In this document: in pieces, positions 1 to 10,225 of the stretch | Layout of the letters: every line of letters starts with the position of its first letter | How positions within the stretch are numbered: position 1 is the stretch's first letter | Source of the DNA: Symbiodinium natans | Taxonomy: Eukaryota; Sar; Dinophyceae; Suessiales; Symbiodiniaceae | Assembly (NCBI GenBank): GCA_905221605.1 | Contig: CAJNDS010002319.1 | Coordinates: 251,501 to 315,500, forward strand | DNA: 64,000 nucleotides | Reading direction: 5' to 3' | Program-made: the position numbers and the translations under genes | Notes under the pieces: model-generated | What the model saw: only the letters and a program-made list of their open reading frames with translations | What the model was told of the DNA's origin: nothing | Database searches by the model: none

Positions 1-444
1 TTGAGGGTTGAGGGTTTAGGGTTTAGGGTTTAGTCCAGGGTTTAGGGCAGATGGGTTGGACTCAGGGCTTCTTCTGGCTTTCTATGGACTCCTCAGCATC
101 TTCAGCGCCCCTGAACCCCACAGCGGTCATGTGAGCCATGTCTCCTAAACCCTAAACCCTAAACCCGAAACCCCAAACCCCAAACCCCAAACCCTAAACC
201 CTAAACCCTAAACCCTAAACCCTAAACCCTAAACCCTAAACCCTAAACCCTAAACCCTAAGCCATGCTCGCTCCCGGTCCTCGCAAGGTCTGACGTGGGG
301 TGCAGCTGAAGCACAAGACCGAAGTGAAGGCAGGCAGACCTCAGTTGGGGCAGAAGGGTTTAGGGTTTAGGGTTTAGGGTTTAGGGTTTAGGGTTTAGGG
401 TTTAGGGTTAGGGAAGAGTCAAGCCCAAGCTGAAAGTCAAGACC
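1..444. repeat. Telomere-type arrays bracketing two unique islets
   Basis: TTTAGGG-sense units lie at about 8-40 and 356-411, CCCTAAA-sense units at 145-260. Between them are unique islets at 41-144 and 261-355. The second islet is bracketed CCCTAAA on its left and TTTAGGG on its right, the same geometry as the enolase exons further on. On the minus strand 339-280 is open for 20 codons, follows an AG|G acceptor and ends before GA, so it could be an exon. No protein is recognised. Confidence 0.85.
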
Positions 445-479
445 ATGCTGCTTGGGCAGTTGCAGTTGCCCTGCAATAC

Positions 480-675
480 GTGCTCGTTTTTTCTGTCTGC
501 TCTCTTCGTCTTCTTCTTATTATTATTATTCCTGTTCTTCTTCTTCTTCTTATTATTCTTATCCTTCTTGTTCTTCTTATTTCCTTCTTCTTATTCTTCT
601 TATTCTTCTTCTTTTCCTTCCTCTTCTCCTTCTCTTCTGCCCTCTCTCTCTCGCTCTCTCTCTCTCTCTATTGGT
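480..675. repeat. Pyrimidine-rich TTC/TTA/CT microsatellite
   Basis: A run of TTC, TTA and finally CT repeats. It yields low-complexity Leu/Phe/Ser open frames in all three plus frames, which are not genes. Nothing else is visible between 676 and 800. Confidence 0.9.
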
Positions 676-800
676 TGCTTCTGATGTGTATTATATTGCT
701 TTCTAGTTTCTCTCACCGCCTTGCTTGAACAAAAACAAAGTGTTGGACTCGCGTTCTCTGAATCCATCAACTCGTATTCACTCCTCTTACTGTCTAGGCT

Positions 801-900
801 GCCCAGTAACCAAGGCTTAAAAAGGGTGCCCTTTTTTGCTTAAAGGGGTTCCTAAGGGAACCTAAACCCCCCAAAAAAGGGAATAAGGGTACTACTGGGC
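801..900. mobile_element. Hairpin element, family A (MITE-like)
   Basis: Starts GCCCAGTAACC and ends GTACTACTGGGC, with an internal inverted pair around AAAAAGGGTGCCCTTTTTTGC. Related copies or parts lie at 13145-13256, 32386-32484, 34990-35073, 49929-50024, 56313-56370, 57857-57957 and 58048-58110. Non-coding, with inverted ends and dispersed, so a non-autonomous element is the best reading. No transposase can be assigned to it. Confidence 0.6.
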
Positions 901-905
901 ATCCT

Positions 906-1010
906 AGCTGTTGGTCAGTAGGGAATGGGGGAAGAAGGTACCATACATCCCCTATATACCCTTTAAGGGATGATACATGGTACCTTATTCCCCCATTCCC
1001 CACTAACCAA
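906..1010. mobile_element. Hairpin element, family B (MITE-like)
   Basis: Near-palindrome whose arms carry CAGTAGGGAATGGGGGAA and TTCCCCCATTCCCCACTAACC, with CCTTTAAGGG near the centre. Related hairpins lie at 1855-1945, 20088-20175 and 32331-32633; a partial one is near 26690-26770. Non-coding. Confidence 0.6.
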
Positions 1011-1099
1011 GAGAGTAAGTGCTGTGAGGACTCAAGGGCGCGGCTCTGTTCGCTCCCGATGAGCATGATGCCAGGTCAGCCAGTACTCGCGCAAACGCT

Positions 1100-1470
1100 G
1101 CTTCGTGTAAATCTCTAAGCCCCCAAAACCCTCTGAGAGGGGAGGCCCCGAAACTCTATAAACCCTGAACCCTACCCTATACACCCTATATGCCCTATGA
1201 AATCCTGGAGACCCTAAAAGCCCAGAAACCCTATAAACCTTACGAACCCAATAGGCCCTATAAACCCTGACCCCAACAAACCCGAAACCCTATACCCTGA
1301 AGGTGGCGGTCCTGTGAGAGCGGCTTCAAGTTGTAGATCTGGGCGGACAAACGGGGGAAGACGAACGTGATCAGGGTTTAGGGTTTAGGGCCTAGGGTTT
1401 AGGGTTTAGGGTTCAGGTTTAGGGTTTAGGGTTTAGGGCCTAGGGCTTAGGGTTCAGGGTTTAGGTTGAA
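1100..1470. repeat. Degenerate CCCTATAAA-type and TTTAGGG arrays
   Basis: 1130-1300 holds degenerate CCCTATAAACC/CCCTGAACC units and 1375-1466 TTTAGGG-sense units. The islet 1300-1370 is open on the minus strand for over 20 codons but has no clear splice frame. Nothing firm is seen between 1471 and 1854. Confidence 0.7.
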
Positions 1471-1854
1471 AGGCGAGGGGTTGCTGAGCCTTCCTTACTG
1501 GTTCTTCGTGTTGAGGGAACGAGGGAATTCGGTAGAACTCCTGAAACGGTAGAGTATGGGGGGGGGATAGGCCACCTCAATCCCTAATTCCCTCTTTAAG
1601 AAAGAGTAAGCTTCCCCGGGCGCAGACAAACCATCGTAGTGCTTCCAGGCTAGTAGGGTGTAGATTCCTAGCCGTTAGGTGTTTAGGGGTGTAGGAGTTT
1701 CTTGAGTTCTATTTTTACAAAGCACCGTAAACCCTAGAGCGTAGTAGGCTTAGGCCTTAAACATAAGCTTCTTCGGCGGGGCATAAGGGGGGAGGCAAGG
1801 GCCTGATCCACAAAAGTCGTCCTGATGTTGCACATGGAAGGACCTCATCCCCTG

Positions 1855-1945
1855 GGTTCTTAGTAGGGAATGAGGGAATTAGGGCCCTGTATATACCCTT
1901 TAAGGGATTAAAAAGGGTACCTCATTCCCTCATTCCCTACAGCTT
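1855..1945. mobile_element. Hairpin element, family B, second copy
   Basis: Arms TAGTAGGGAATGAGGGAAT and CTCATTCCCTCATTCCCTA pair around CCTTTAAGGG. Same family as 906-1010. Confidence 0.55.
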
Positions 1946-2144
1946 GTGGGTTGGGTTTAGGTCTTAGGGTTTAAGGTTTAGGGGTGCGGGTTCCCAATAA
2001 ACAAAGTGAACGTCTGCACGCCAAAGCAAGCAAACACAAGCCTCCGGAAAGTTCAAACACTATAAGCACTTCAAGCCTAAACCCTATCTTAATCCCCCAA
2101 ACACCCAAAGTCTTGAGACACACGATGCCCGCGAGGCAACCCTG

Positions 2145-2650
2145 AAACCGAAACCCTAAGCCCCAAAACCCTAAACCCTAAAGCCCTAAACCCTAAACCC
2201 TAAAGCCCTAAACCCTAAAGCCCTAAACCCTAAAGCCCTAAACCCTAAACCCTAAACCCTAACCCCTAAACCCTAAACCCTAAACCCCAGCAATCCCTTG
2301 AAGGGCTTGGGGGTCGCGCTCTCTCCCAGCCATCCTCCAAGGTCCACGTCTCCGTCTGGGGCGGGGGGCGGGGGGGGGGGGGGGGGGGAAGGAGGGTTGC
2401 CAGGACTGCAATATATGGGGATTTAGGGTTTAGGGTTTAGGGTTAGGGTTTAGGGTAGGGTTTAGGGTTAGGGTTTAGGTTTTAGGGTTAGGGTTTAGGG
2501 TTTAGGGTTTAGGGTTTAGGGTTTAGGGTTTAGGGTTTAGGGTTTAGGGGGTTTAGGGTTTAGGGTTAGGGTTTAGGGTTAGGGTTTAGGGTTTGGGGTT
2601 TTGGGTTTTTGGGGTTTGGGGTTAGGGTTTAGGGTTTTGAAAAATTAGAA
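2145..2650. repeat. CCCTAAA array, islet, poly-G and TTTAGGG array
   Basis: CCCTAAA-sense units run from about 2165 to 2288 with CCCTAAAG variants. An islet follows (2289-2358, open on the minus strand), then a G tract near 2359-2389 and a long TTTAGGG-sense array from 2425 to about 2635 that degrades into TTTTGGG. The islet is bracketed in the capped geometry seen around enolase exons. Confidence 0.85.
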
Positions 2651-2659
2651 TGGGGTTTT

Positions 2660-3240
2660 GGGGGTTATGACAATACATATCTACATATATGTATATGTAT
2701 GTATATATATAGATGTATGTATATATATATATATGTATATATATGTATGTATGTGTATATACATATATATATATATTATACAGGGGCCATAAGGGAATAC
2801 TATTGGCAATATTTCCGACCCCTAGAACGTTCCTTGGGGGACCGAAATGACATCAAAAATGTTTCTGGTCATATTCATATACCTCAACACGAAACATAGT
2901 CGGAAGGTCTAATGTTTCATATACCTTAACAGGGAAATCATATACCTCAACAGGGGTGTAGCAGTATAGGGTATACCCCAGTTTTAAGGTTCATTTGGTC
3001 TTCCAGAGGATTCAGGGCTTAAGGCGTTAAAACCCTGAACTCAACTCTGAACCGTAAACCCTGCACCCTGAGCAGGAGCAGGTTACCCTACTGGGAGCTT
3101 CATGCTACTTAGGAACCCACACTCACTGTACTGATACCCAATTATAACCCTACTAGGGTTCTTAAGGGCTTAGACGTGGGATTAACCACACTTGTAATGG
3201 GTTACTAAGTACCTAAACCCTAAACCTAAACTAAAACCCT
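2660..3240. repeat. TATG/TA microsatellite and hairpin remnants
   Basis: 2670-2780 is a TATG/TA tract. 2780-2825 ends with TTTCCGACCCCTAG, a motif shared with 15785-16020 and 41101-41215 (family G). 3103-3215 is a partial family C element, with AGGAACCC and GGGTTACTAAGTACC. Short open frames here are repeat artefacts. Confidence 0.6.
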
Positions 3241-3850
3241 AAACCCTAACCTCCAACATGAGCCCTGGACGGCCCCAACTCCGACTCGGTGGGCGTTTGT
3301 GGGGCTTCGGGCGGAGGCCTACACCCTAAACCCCAAACCCTAACAATCAGGGTGTTCGGGTTAGGGTTTAGGGTTTTGGGGTTTAGGGTTTAGGGTTTAT
3401 AGGGTTTAGGGTTTAGGGTTAGGGTTTGGGTTTAGGGTTTGGGGTTTAGGGATATAGCCACAGTTCGGAGGGGGTGTAAGGTCGGGAAGGGTGACAAAGA
3501 GGCTCACTGCCTGGGTGACGGCTGAGCTGCTGCCGACGTCGGTGACCTGATGCCAAGGAGCTCTAAGCCCCAAAAGTCCCTAAACTGAGGGTTTAGGGTT
3601 TGGGTTTGGGTTTTTAGGGGGGTTTGGGGTTTAGGGTTTAGGGTTAGGGTTTAGGGTTTTTGAGTTTTGGGTTTAGGGTTCATTGTTCATTGTTTCAGCA
3701 GCCTGAGCCATTACTCGAAGAAAACCCAAAGAAACAAAGCCAAATGGCCCCTAAGCCTGAACCCTGCAAACCTTGACTCTGCACCCTGAAAAACCGTAAA
3801 CCCCAAACCCCAAACCCCAAACCCTAAACCCTAAACCCATTAAGCCCCAA
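3200..3850. repeat. Telomere-type arrays around unique islets
   Basis: CCCTAAA units at 3212-3250, TTTAGGG units at 3355-3450 and 3587-3680, CCCTAAA units at 3795-3835. The islets at 3250-3325 and 3465-3570 are unique. Confidence 0.8.
3511..3546 (-). CDS. Exon-like islet, product unrecognised
   Basis: Follows CATCAG|G and ends CAG before GCAGTG, the splice pattern deduced from enolase. It reads VTDVGSSSAVTQ in frame. TTTAGGG-type arrays lie nearby on both sides. With only 12 codons the assignment is an inference from splice context. No family is recognised. Confidence 0.3.
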
Positions 3851-4286
3851 ACTCCAAGGGTTCGTGCGCCTATAGAGTAGCACTTGGGCCTCAAGCTACG
3901 AAAAGGGAACCTTTAAGGCCCAAGTATATATATAAAAAAAAAGAGGTGTGTATATAGATATAAATATATGGTCGCCCCCCCCCCCCCCAAGATCCACCCC
4001 TAAGGTTTTTCATACTCGTCTCACTCCATGTCTATACTCTTTGTTATACATGCAGATGCCGAAAACGCTGCAAATACCGAGGGTTTTCCTCTTAAAACGA
4101 TAGTTTCAGACTTCTTTGTTGCAACGATGCGTACATGCAGATGCCAAAAATGGACTACCAGGATCCGGTGGTTGGTTTCTGGTGTTACCGAGTTCTTATG
4201 GCGATGTGTGTGTGTGTGTGTGAGAGTGTGTGTGTGGTGTATGTGTGTCTGCGATGTGCGAATATGGCTTGCCTGAAACCCATGAA
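3850..4286. other. No gene seen; simple repeats and a hairpin remnant
   Basis: 3857-3935 resembles half of the family F hairpin (compare 31174-31274). A poly-C run is at 3976-3988 and a TG run at about 4204-4240. No supported coding region. Confidence 0.6.
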
Positions 4287-5117
4287 ATAGGGACAGTACA
4301 GCACTTTCGCCTCTTCGGACTGCAAAAGTGCTGTACTGTCCCTATTTTTTGCTTGCCTGGAGACGAGAAAATAGGGACAGTACAGCACTTTCGCCTCTTC
4401 GGACTGCTCAAGTGCTGTACTGTCCCTATTTTTTGCTTGCAGGTACCAATAAAGTGCTGTACTGTCCCTAAAAAACCTAAAAAACCAATCTTTCCAGCAC
4501 TACCAGCCCTGGAGCCCCCGGTAGTTCCCAAAAGATTGGTTTTTTAGGTTTTTTAGGGACAGTACGGCATTTTATTGGTACCTGGAAGCAAAAAATAGGG
4601 ACAGTACAGCACTTTCGCCTCTTCGGACTGCAGAAGTGCTGTACTGTCCCTATTTTTTGCTTGCCTGGAGACGTTTCGCCTCTTCGGACTGCAAAAGTGC
4701 TGTACTGTCCCTATTTTTTTGCTTGCCTGGAGACGAGAAAATAGGGACAGTACAGCACTTTCGCCTCTTCGGACTGCAAAAGTGCTGTACTGTCCCTATT
4801 TTTTGCTTGCAGGTACCAATAAAGTGCTGTACTGTCCCTAAAAAACCTAAAAAACCAATCTTTCCAGCACTACCAGCCCTGGAGCCCCCGGTAGTTCCCA
4901 AAAGATTGGTTTTTTAGGTTTTTTAGGGACAGTACGGCACTTTATTGGTACCTGGAAGCAAAAAATAGGGACAGTACAGCACTTTCGCCTCTGGAGACTG
5001 CAGAAGTGCTGTGCTGTCCCTATTTTTTGCTTGCCTGGAGACGAGAAAATAGGGACAGTACAGCACTTTCGCCTCTGCGGACTGCAAAAGTGCTGTACTG
5101 TCCCTATTTTGGCCTGC
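4287..5117. repeat. Array of perfect hairpins containing AGGGACAGTACAGCACTTT
   Basis: The basic unit is an arm (ATAGGGACAGTACAGCACTT), an 18-base spacer with CTTCGG, and the inverted arm, repeating at 84 bp (4287, 4371). A larger palindrome with roughly 60-base arms spans 4435-4595 and contains GGTACCAATAAAGTGC. The block 4371-4740 is duplicated as 4741-5110, exactly 370 bp apart with few differences. All repeat-borne open frames here are artefacts. It ends about 180 bp beyond the stop of the transposase at 5296, so it may be the end of that element. No matching copy was found at the other side (9.3-9.7 kb). Confidence 0.85.
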
Positions 5118-5295
5118 AGATAGTCAACGGGTGGCTATGAAGGGAGGCTGAGGCTGGAAGCTGCGGCAGAGTACTTCATGCGAGTGATGTTTTGCAGTAT
5201 TGCACATGCAAACAACATGCAAGGTCCTTGCTGTTTTGCGTTCGCGACGAGACGTGCGATGAGAGCGCTCAAAATCATCGCAAGGGAGCGGTCTT

Positions 5296-6638
5296 TCAGT
5301 TGATCTGAAAGAGAGAGTGGATCATTCGACCTGTGGCCTTCCACATGTTCGAATTGCGGTTCCAGTACGTAAACTGGGCCGACCGGATCTTCCGGACGAG
5401 TTGCTGGCTACCTGGGACTCGGGATGAGTTCTTTAAGACGGTCCTCAAAGTGCCCCAGAAACGGTCAATGACTTGCGTCCCGCTTTTCACCTTCAGCCGT
5501 CGGCGGTCTGGAAGTTTGATGGTGTAAACCTTCGTGTAGTGGGGCTTGAACCACTGTGCCTGATGGAGAAGACAAGGGACCAAACGATTCATGGATGCAA
5601 CTGAAAGGACATGTATTGAATCAATAGTAAAAATGGTGAGCACCGAGCCTTGCCGTTGACGGTAACCTTCTTTTTCTTGTGGACGACGTTGCAATGCTTC
5701 ACTTGCGGGATCTTGAGAGTGTAGGCACGGGCGCCGTCGCTGTGCAAGACCACCTTGCGGTTGGCGAGGTGTTTTTTAGCAATAACAGCCCAGTCCACCT
5801 TCTTGATTGGGCCAGGACCCGGCGCCCGCTTTGTGGTGAGCTTCGGGTTCAAGCGAAACAAGCACAACGACGATGGACAGCCTCTCTGAACTAGTCCGCC
5901 CCACTGTTCCCACTTCGTGTTGCGTGGGCCTAAGGACTCGTCCGTGAGCTTGCCCAGATCGACTTCATCTACCTCTACATCCTCCCAATTGCCACCGTAG
6001 GTGATCTTCTTCTCCTGCTGGACGACGTACTGAGCACGGGCGACGTCTAGGTTGGTGTAGACGCGCTCCACGGGCTTGTGGTCCATGTCAAGGATCAAGT
6101 GGGTAGACTGGCAGGGGACATTGGCTGTTGCACAATACAGCGCTGCAGCCTGTTTGCCAAGCGACGTTGACGAGTTCCCAGCAGACATGAAGAAGACGGG
6201 ACGGTAGTCGTGCGGCTGCAAGAACTTGTGGCAGCGCTTGTGATTGCATCGGTAGGCCCAGATCTTCTTAGCCTTGACGTAGTTGAGTGTCCCGAGAACG
6301 CCTTTGGCACAGCGAGGGCACTGGCGACCCTGCCAGCTGGGCAAGATTTTGTCCTTCTGAAGGTGTGTGATCAGTCGGCGGCCTTTCAGTGACATGAGGT
6401 GCTGTATGGACTCCCCCCATCGCTGGCGAAACCCTTTGTTTTTGGCCGATAGGGTGCCGTGGCGAACATATGGCACGGGAACATAGTTCTTGGAAGCGGG
6501 GCGTCGCTGGACGCGATGCTTTCCTCGCTTGGGAGCAGGGAAAAGAGGCTTTGCCTTCATGGCTTTCATGACCGCCTTGGGCATGATGACAAGAGTTCTT
6601 GTGAAACGGTTCTTTGATGCTGCAAGGCTACTTGACAA
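5296..6638 (-). CDS. IS1595/ISXO2-like (Merlin-type) DDE transposase, two exons
   Basis: Exon 1 is 6638-5649 and exon 2 is 5559-5296, separated by an 89-bp intron that begins GC and ends AG. The joined protein is 417 residues. The reading frame is restored at NGK|AQWFKPHYTK. An N-terminal basic region is followed by a zinc ribbon (CPRC...CNHKRC). Then come the catalytic core motifs VEVDEVDLGK (first Asp), VVLHSDGARAY (second Asp) and GTQVIDRFWGTLR (third acidic position). The start is the first Met of the open frame; a later Met 18 residues in is possible. IS1595-family enzymes cut and paste DNA. The gene is intact apart from uncertainty about the third catalytic residue. A P-loop gene lies directly upstream on the same strand, and the hairpin array 4287-5117 lies downstream. 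Confidence 0.8.
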
Positions 6639-6878
6639 ATTGCCACCAAATCAACACGGAGAGAAGGCAAGGGACGTGTGCTGCACGCAACATGTTTGGC
6701 ATCAGAAGTGTGGGCGTTTTGAGCCTGCGATCGAGCTTGTGGTGAGAAGTAGCCTGTGAACAAAACAGCTACTCTTTGGATGCCGGGACTCAAAACTAGG
6801 CACGTAGCATAGCTATTGTGCGAACTGCGATCAGTAGGACTCAGTAGGAGAGGGCTGCAGTCATCGTGCTCGTGAGGC
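6639..6878. other. Spacer between transposase and P-loop gene
   Basis: Unique sequence with no telomere repeats. Open frames here lie antisense to or out of frame with the neighbours and lack recognisable motifs. It may contain the transposase 5' UTR or promoter. Confidence 0.5.
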
Positions 6879-9293
6879 TCACTCTGACGGCACGTTGTCC
6901 ACGAAGTCATCGAGCTGTTGTGAGAAGGTCCTGCCGAGGTTCTCTGCTTCAAGATCGTGTTCGTCCGGAAGATTCTTCATTGGATCCTCTTGAGAAGTGT
7001 TGGAGGCAACATCCATCTCATCATTCGTGAAGTCCACTGCAGAAGTTCCTGCCTCTGCATGTGTGTTTGGCGACGGCAAGAATCCATCAGCGGTGGAATC
7101 CGGATGGGGCGGGGACTGCTTGATCTCGGCGTGGAGAGGCGACGACGTCCGTTTCGTGTCCTCCTTCTCTGATGAGCTGGAGAGATTGATTTGCAACGTG
7201 CGGCTGCCGAGTTTCTTCTTGAAGGCGATGGACTTCTGCAAGGCGTCCGTGGGCTCTTGCTTCACACGCACCTCATACAAAACGGAAGAAGCGTTTTTTA
7301 AATGTTTGGCGTAAGCTGGTTTAGGCTGTGATGTGGCATGTGATAGGCACAGGTTATGTTTTGAAGCTGTTCATGTTTCGACGAGCCCTAAACCCTCCCT
7401 TTAGACTGAGCAAGGGGCCGGCATGAAAGTGTCGGTAGAAGACGACGACCTTACCGTGTCCTTGTCCTTTGCCACGAACGATGCTGCAGATGCGGTTGTT
7501 GGTGCAGCATTGGAAGATGCGAGCAGGGAGCTGGACGATTTCACAGACCGGAGCTTCTTTGTTGGTGGTTGAGTTGACTCAGGGATGTCCTCGAAGTAGT
7601 GAGTGGTACTGCCAGAAATCCCTGCCAAATCAGGGCGAACCTCATTGAGGTACTTCTTCCCGGTGGAGAATTCTTTGCCTGTCACCGTGTAGCAGAGGGG
7701 CACTTCTTCTCCGTCGAGGGCCGCCTGAAGAAGATTCAAACTCCACTGCATGTCCTCCGCGTGATTTGGTGGGAGTTGTTGCAGGTGGCCCTTCAGGTAA
7801 GCGGACAGTGTAGGCCTTGCTGTGAGAGAGACTACCCCAAAATCTTTGTCGGGCCAGGCTACACGCTTGATGGGGTCGCGGTGTGTGCCGGGCGAGCGAA
7901 CATAGATGCCGATGTCAGTGAAGACGATCATGACCGAGCGTTTGAAGACACCCATCAAGTCTTCCTCGTCAAAGTCCTTGTGGAAAGAGGGCCTAACAAG
8001 CTTGTAGAAGACTTCAAAGGACACCGTGTCGCTGTTTGTTTGGGGCGGCAAGGCGGGCTCAGCTGATCGGTCGTAGGGGTTGGAGCAGACGACGAAAAGC
8101 TGGTTCTTCTCGTACGAAGAAGCGTTCCAGCGGGCCATGGTCTTCCTGTCAAAGCCTGTCACTTCTGTGACAGCTTTGACCGAGGCCGGAGACTCCAAAT
8201 TGAAATTGCCATCGTCGAAGACTCTTGGCTTTGTTGTACGGCCTCTCTCCTTTCGGAAATAGTCCAGGTGGTTGCAGCTTTGGAATGATGGCTTCTCATG
8301 TTCACGACCCTTCTGAAGGAGCCAGAATGCAGAAGCCAAGTTCGCCAGAGTGTAGGCCGTCGGGCTCTTGCCGACCTCTGACTTGCTAATCAGAATGACT
8401 GCGTGCTCCAGGATGCGAGGCAAGATGGGTGCGAAGATTGTGTTGAGGGCCCACGGGGTAAAGCTCTTCAGGGTGAGGGGCCAATCTTGGATAGTGTTTG
8501 CCTGCGAGCCTTTGTCAGCAAGGCAGCGCAGGAACTCCTTGATGGTTCCCTTGTCCCATTTGAAAAGTGGCCCATTGGGATCATTCACCTGCTCTTCAGT
8601 CCAAGAAGTGAATTGACCGTCACTGTTCTCTTCCGGCCCTGCTTCACGGATGAAGGCAAACTCCTTTCGAATGTCCTCTGTCTCTTTCACCGGTTTGGTG
8701 GAGCTACCAGTTGGAATCAGCTTTTGGTAACGTACCTGGAAACCGCCCATGGCCTCGAGAAGGTATTGCAGAGCACGACCGCCCTCTCGGTACTGCTTGC
8801 AATAGTCGATCTCGAGGGCCCTCCCTGTGCACATGCTGCGGATAGTGCTGTGCAGCACTTTTGACCCTTCAGCGAACTTAATGTGCTTGACGATATCCCA
8901 CTTGTTTTCTCCTTTGGAAACGATGAAAACCTGCATGTCGTAGGGCGTTTCGTTTTGACCGTTCATACGGATGGGATGTGGGAGATCACTGTAGCGCTGT
9001 TGGAAAAACAACTCTTCGATCTTCTTGAAACCCAACTCACCCTCCCAGTTCATGAGTACATCCAGGAACTGCACCTTTTTCTTTATCTCGTCCGTGATCT
9101 CATCCTTGGCCGGAAGATCTCCGACCGTGATGCAGCCCGGCTCTTTGTGTACAATGAGGGGCTTCTCCAGGCGAACAAGTTTGAGGCCGTCAGTGTGGGA
9201 GATTGCCTCATCAAAGGTAATGGCACCGTCCAATGCATCATTGTGCAGGGACTGTGCCAGAGAAACTGGACGATGTGGAGCCCTGCTGGCCAT
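6879..9293 (-). CDS. P-loop ATPase with SF3/Rep-like motifs, possibly two exons
   Basis: The frame 9293-7401 alone encodes 630 residues ending in a stop. Three motifs stand in the order and spacing of superfamily 3 helicases: a Walker A-like SKSEVGKS at 303-310, Walker B PRVFDDGN at 356-363, and a motif-C-like VVCSNPYD with Asn405. The usual first Gly of Walker A is replaced by Ser. The first 290 residues match nothing I recognise, and no HUH nuclease motif is clear. The C-terminus is Ser/Thr-rich. A GTAAGG donor at 7454 and an AG|G acceptor at 7272 would join it in phase to 7271-6879, replacing the last 17 residues with a 130-residue acidic tail starting VRVKQEPTDALQKS, for 743 residues in total. 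That 183-bp intron contains one CCCTAAACCC unit. Neighbouring the transposase on the same strand, it may be part of the same mobile element. The SF3 assignment is inference from motifs only. Confidence 0.55.
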
Positions 9294-10112
9294 TGCGACG
9301 CAAAGTGTGGGGCCTAGGAAATCAAAAGACTTTGAGCGTCAAACAGAATGCTCGGAAAGGGCTGGCAGCTCTTGGAGCGCAAGCGATAACCAACTGTGAG
9401 AAGCAATGCTGAAACACGTTTTAGCACTGCAGAGGCTTACCGGTTGATGGCCATCTACTGAGGAGATTGGAAAGCGAGCTCGTGCTTTTGCAGTAGCCCG
9501 GGACAAGACAAGGCCTTAACAGCTACATGCCAAGTTCAGCTCTTTCCGCAGTCGTGAGAAGTCTCTCAGACACACTGTCCGGCCATGGAGTTCCTTTGTA
9601 CAAGACGCCGTCGTCGTTCTCAAAGACAGAACATCCTTGTTTGGGTACATTTTGTATTCAAAAAATAGCCCCATAGGTTGTGTACCAACATATATTCTCA
9701 CTATATGTGGTATGCCTTTGCTGTAAACAAAGCCGCGTCTCCGTCACTTAACTTGCCGATCCGAAGTGGTGGCCGTGGTGCTCTGGGTACCGGGGTGGGC
9801 TTCTTTGCAAACTCATGGATGAGCAGCACTGCATCCGGACAGAGGTCCCATTTCAGTAGTTTTAAAGACACCGTGACCATAGCCCCAGCACAGTTACATC
9901 AACAGATGCGAGCCGAAACTCCCCGGCTCAATCGCAGCAGCTCCCCAAACATTGCAGATTCCTGTGCTACTGCCTGCGTCTCAAGAGTTGGCTCCCAAAA
10001 CCCCAAATCCCAAACCACAAACTCACGACCATATCCCTCGGCCCTCGGAGCTGCTAGCAGCCCACGGCGCACCTCGCGACAGGGAAAGGTGGATCTTGGG
10101 GGGGGGGGCGAG

Positions 10113-10117
<5 letters not shown>
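9294..10117. other. Unique sequence, no supported gene
   Basis: Upstream of the P-loop gene. Short open frames exist on both strands (a 61-codon minus frame at 9516-9701 and a plus frame from 9678) but show no recognisable motif. It may hold the promoter side or the end of the inserted island. Telomere repeats resume only at about 10166. Confidence 0.5.
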
Positions 10118-10147
<30 letters not shown>

Positions 10148-10225
10148 TTATTTATGTATCCGTAAACCCTAAACCCGAAACCCTAAACCCTAAACGCTAA
10201 ACCCGAAACCCGAAACCCTAGACTA
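10118..10225. repeat. TA microsatellite then CCCTAAA array
   Basis: TA repeat at 10118-10152, followed by CCCTAAA/CCCGAAA units to about 10218. Confidence 0.85.

Noticed and set aside
4287-5117. CRISPR array
   Set aside because: Regular spacing exists, but the repeats are palindromic hairpins with identical spacers, in eukaryotic DNA with no cas genes.
5296-6638. Bacterial insertion sequence or contamination
   Set aside because: The family is known from bacteria, but the gene has a spliceosomal-type GC-AG intron and lies in eukaryotic sequence.
6566-6952. 128-codon frame between the transposase and the P-loop gene
   Set aside because: Overlaps both genes in another frame, lacks motifs, and has an amino-acid composition typical of a shadow frame.
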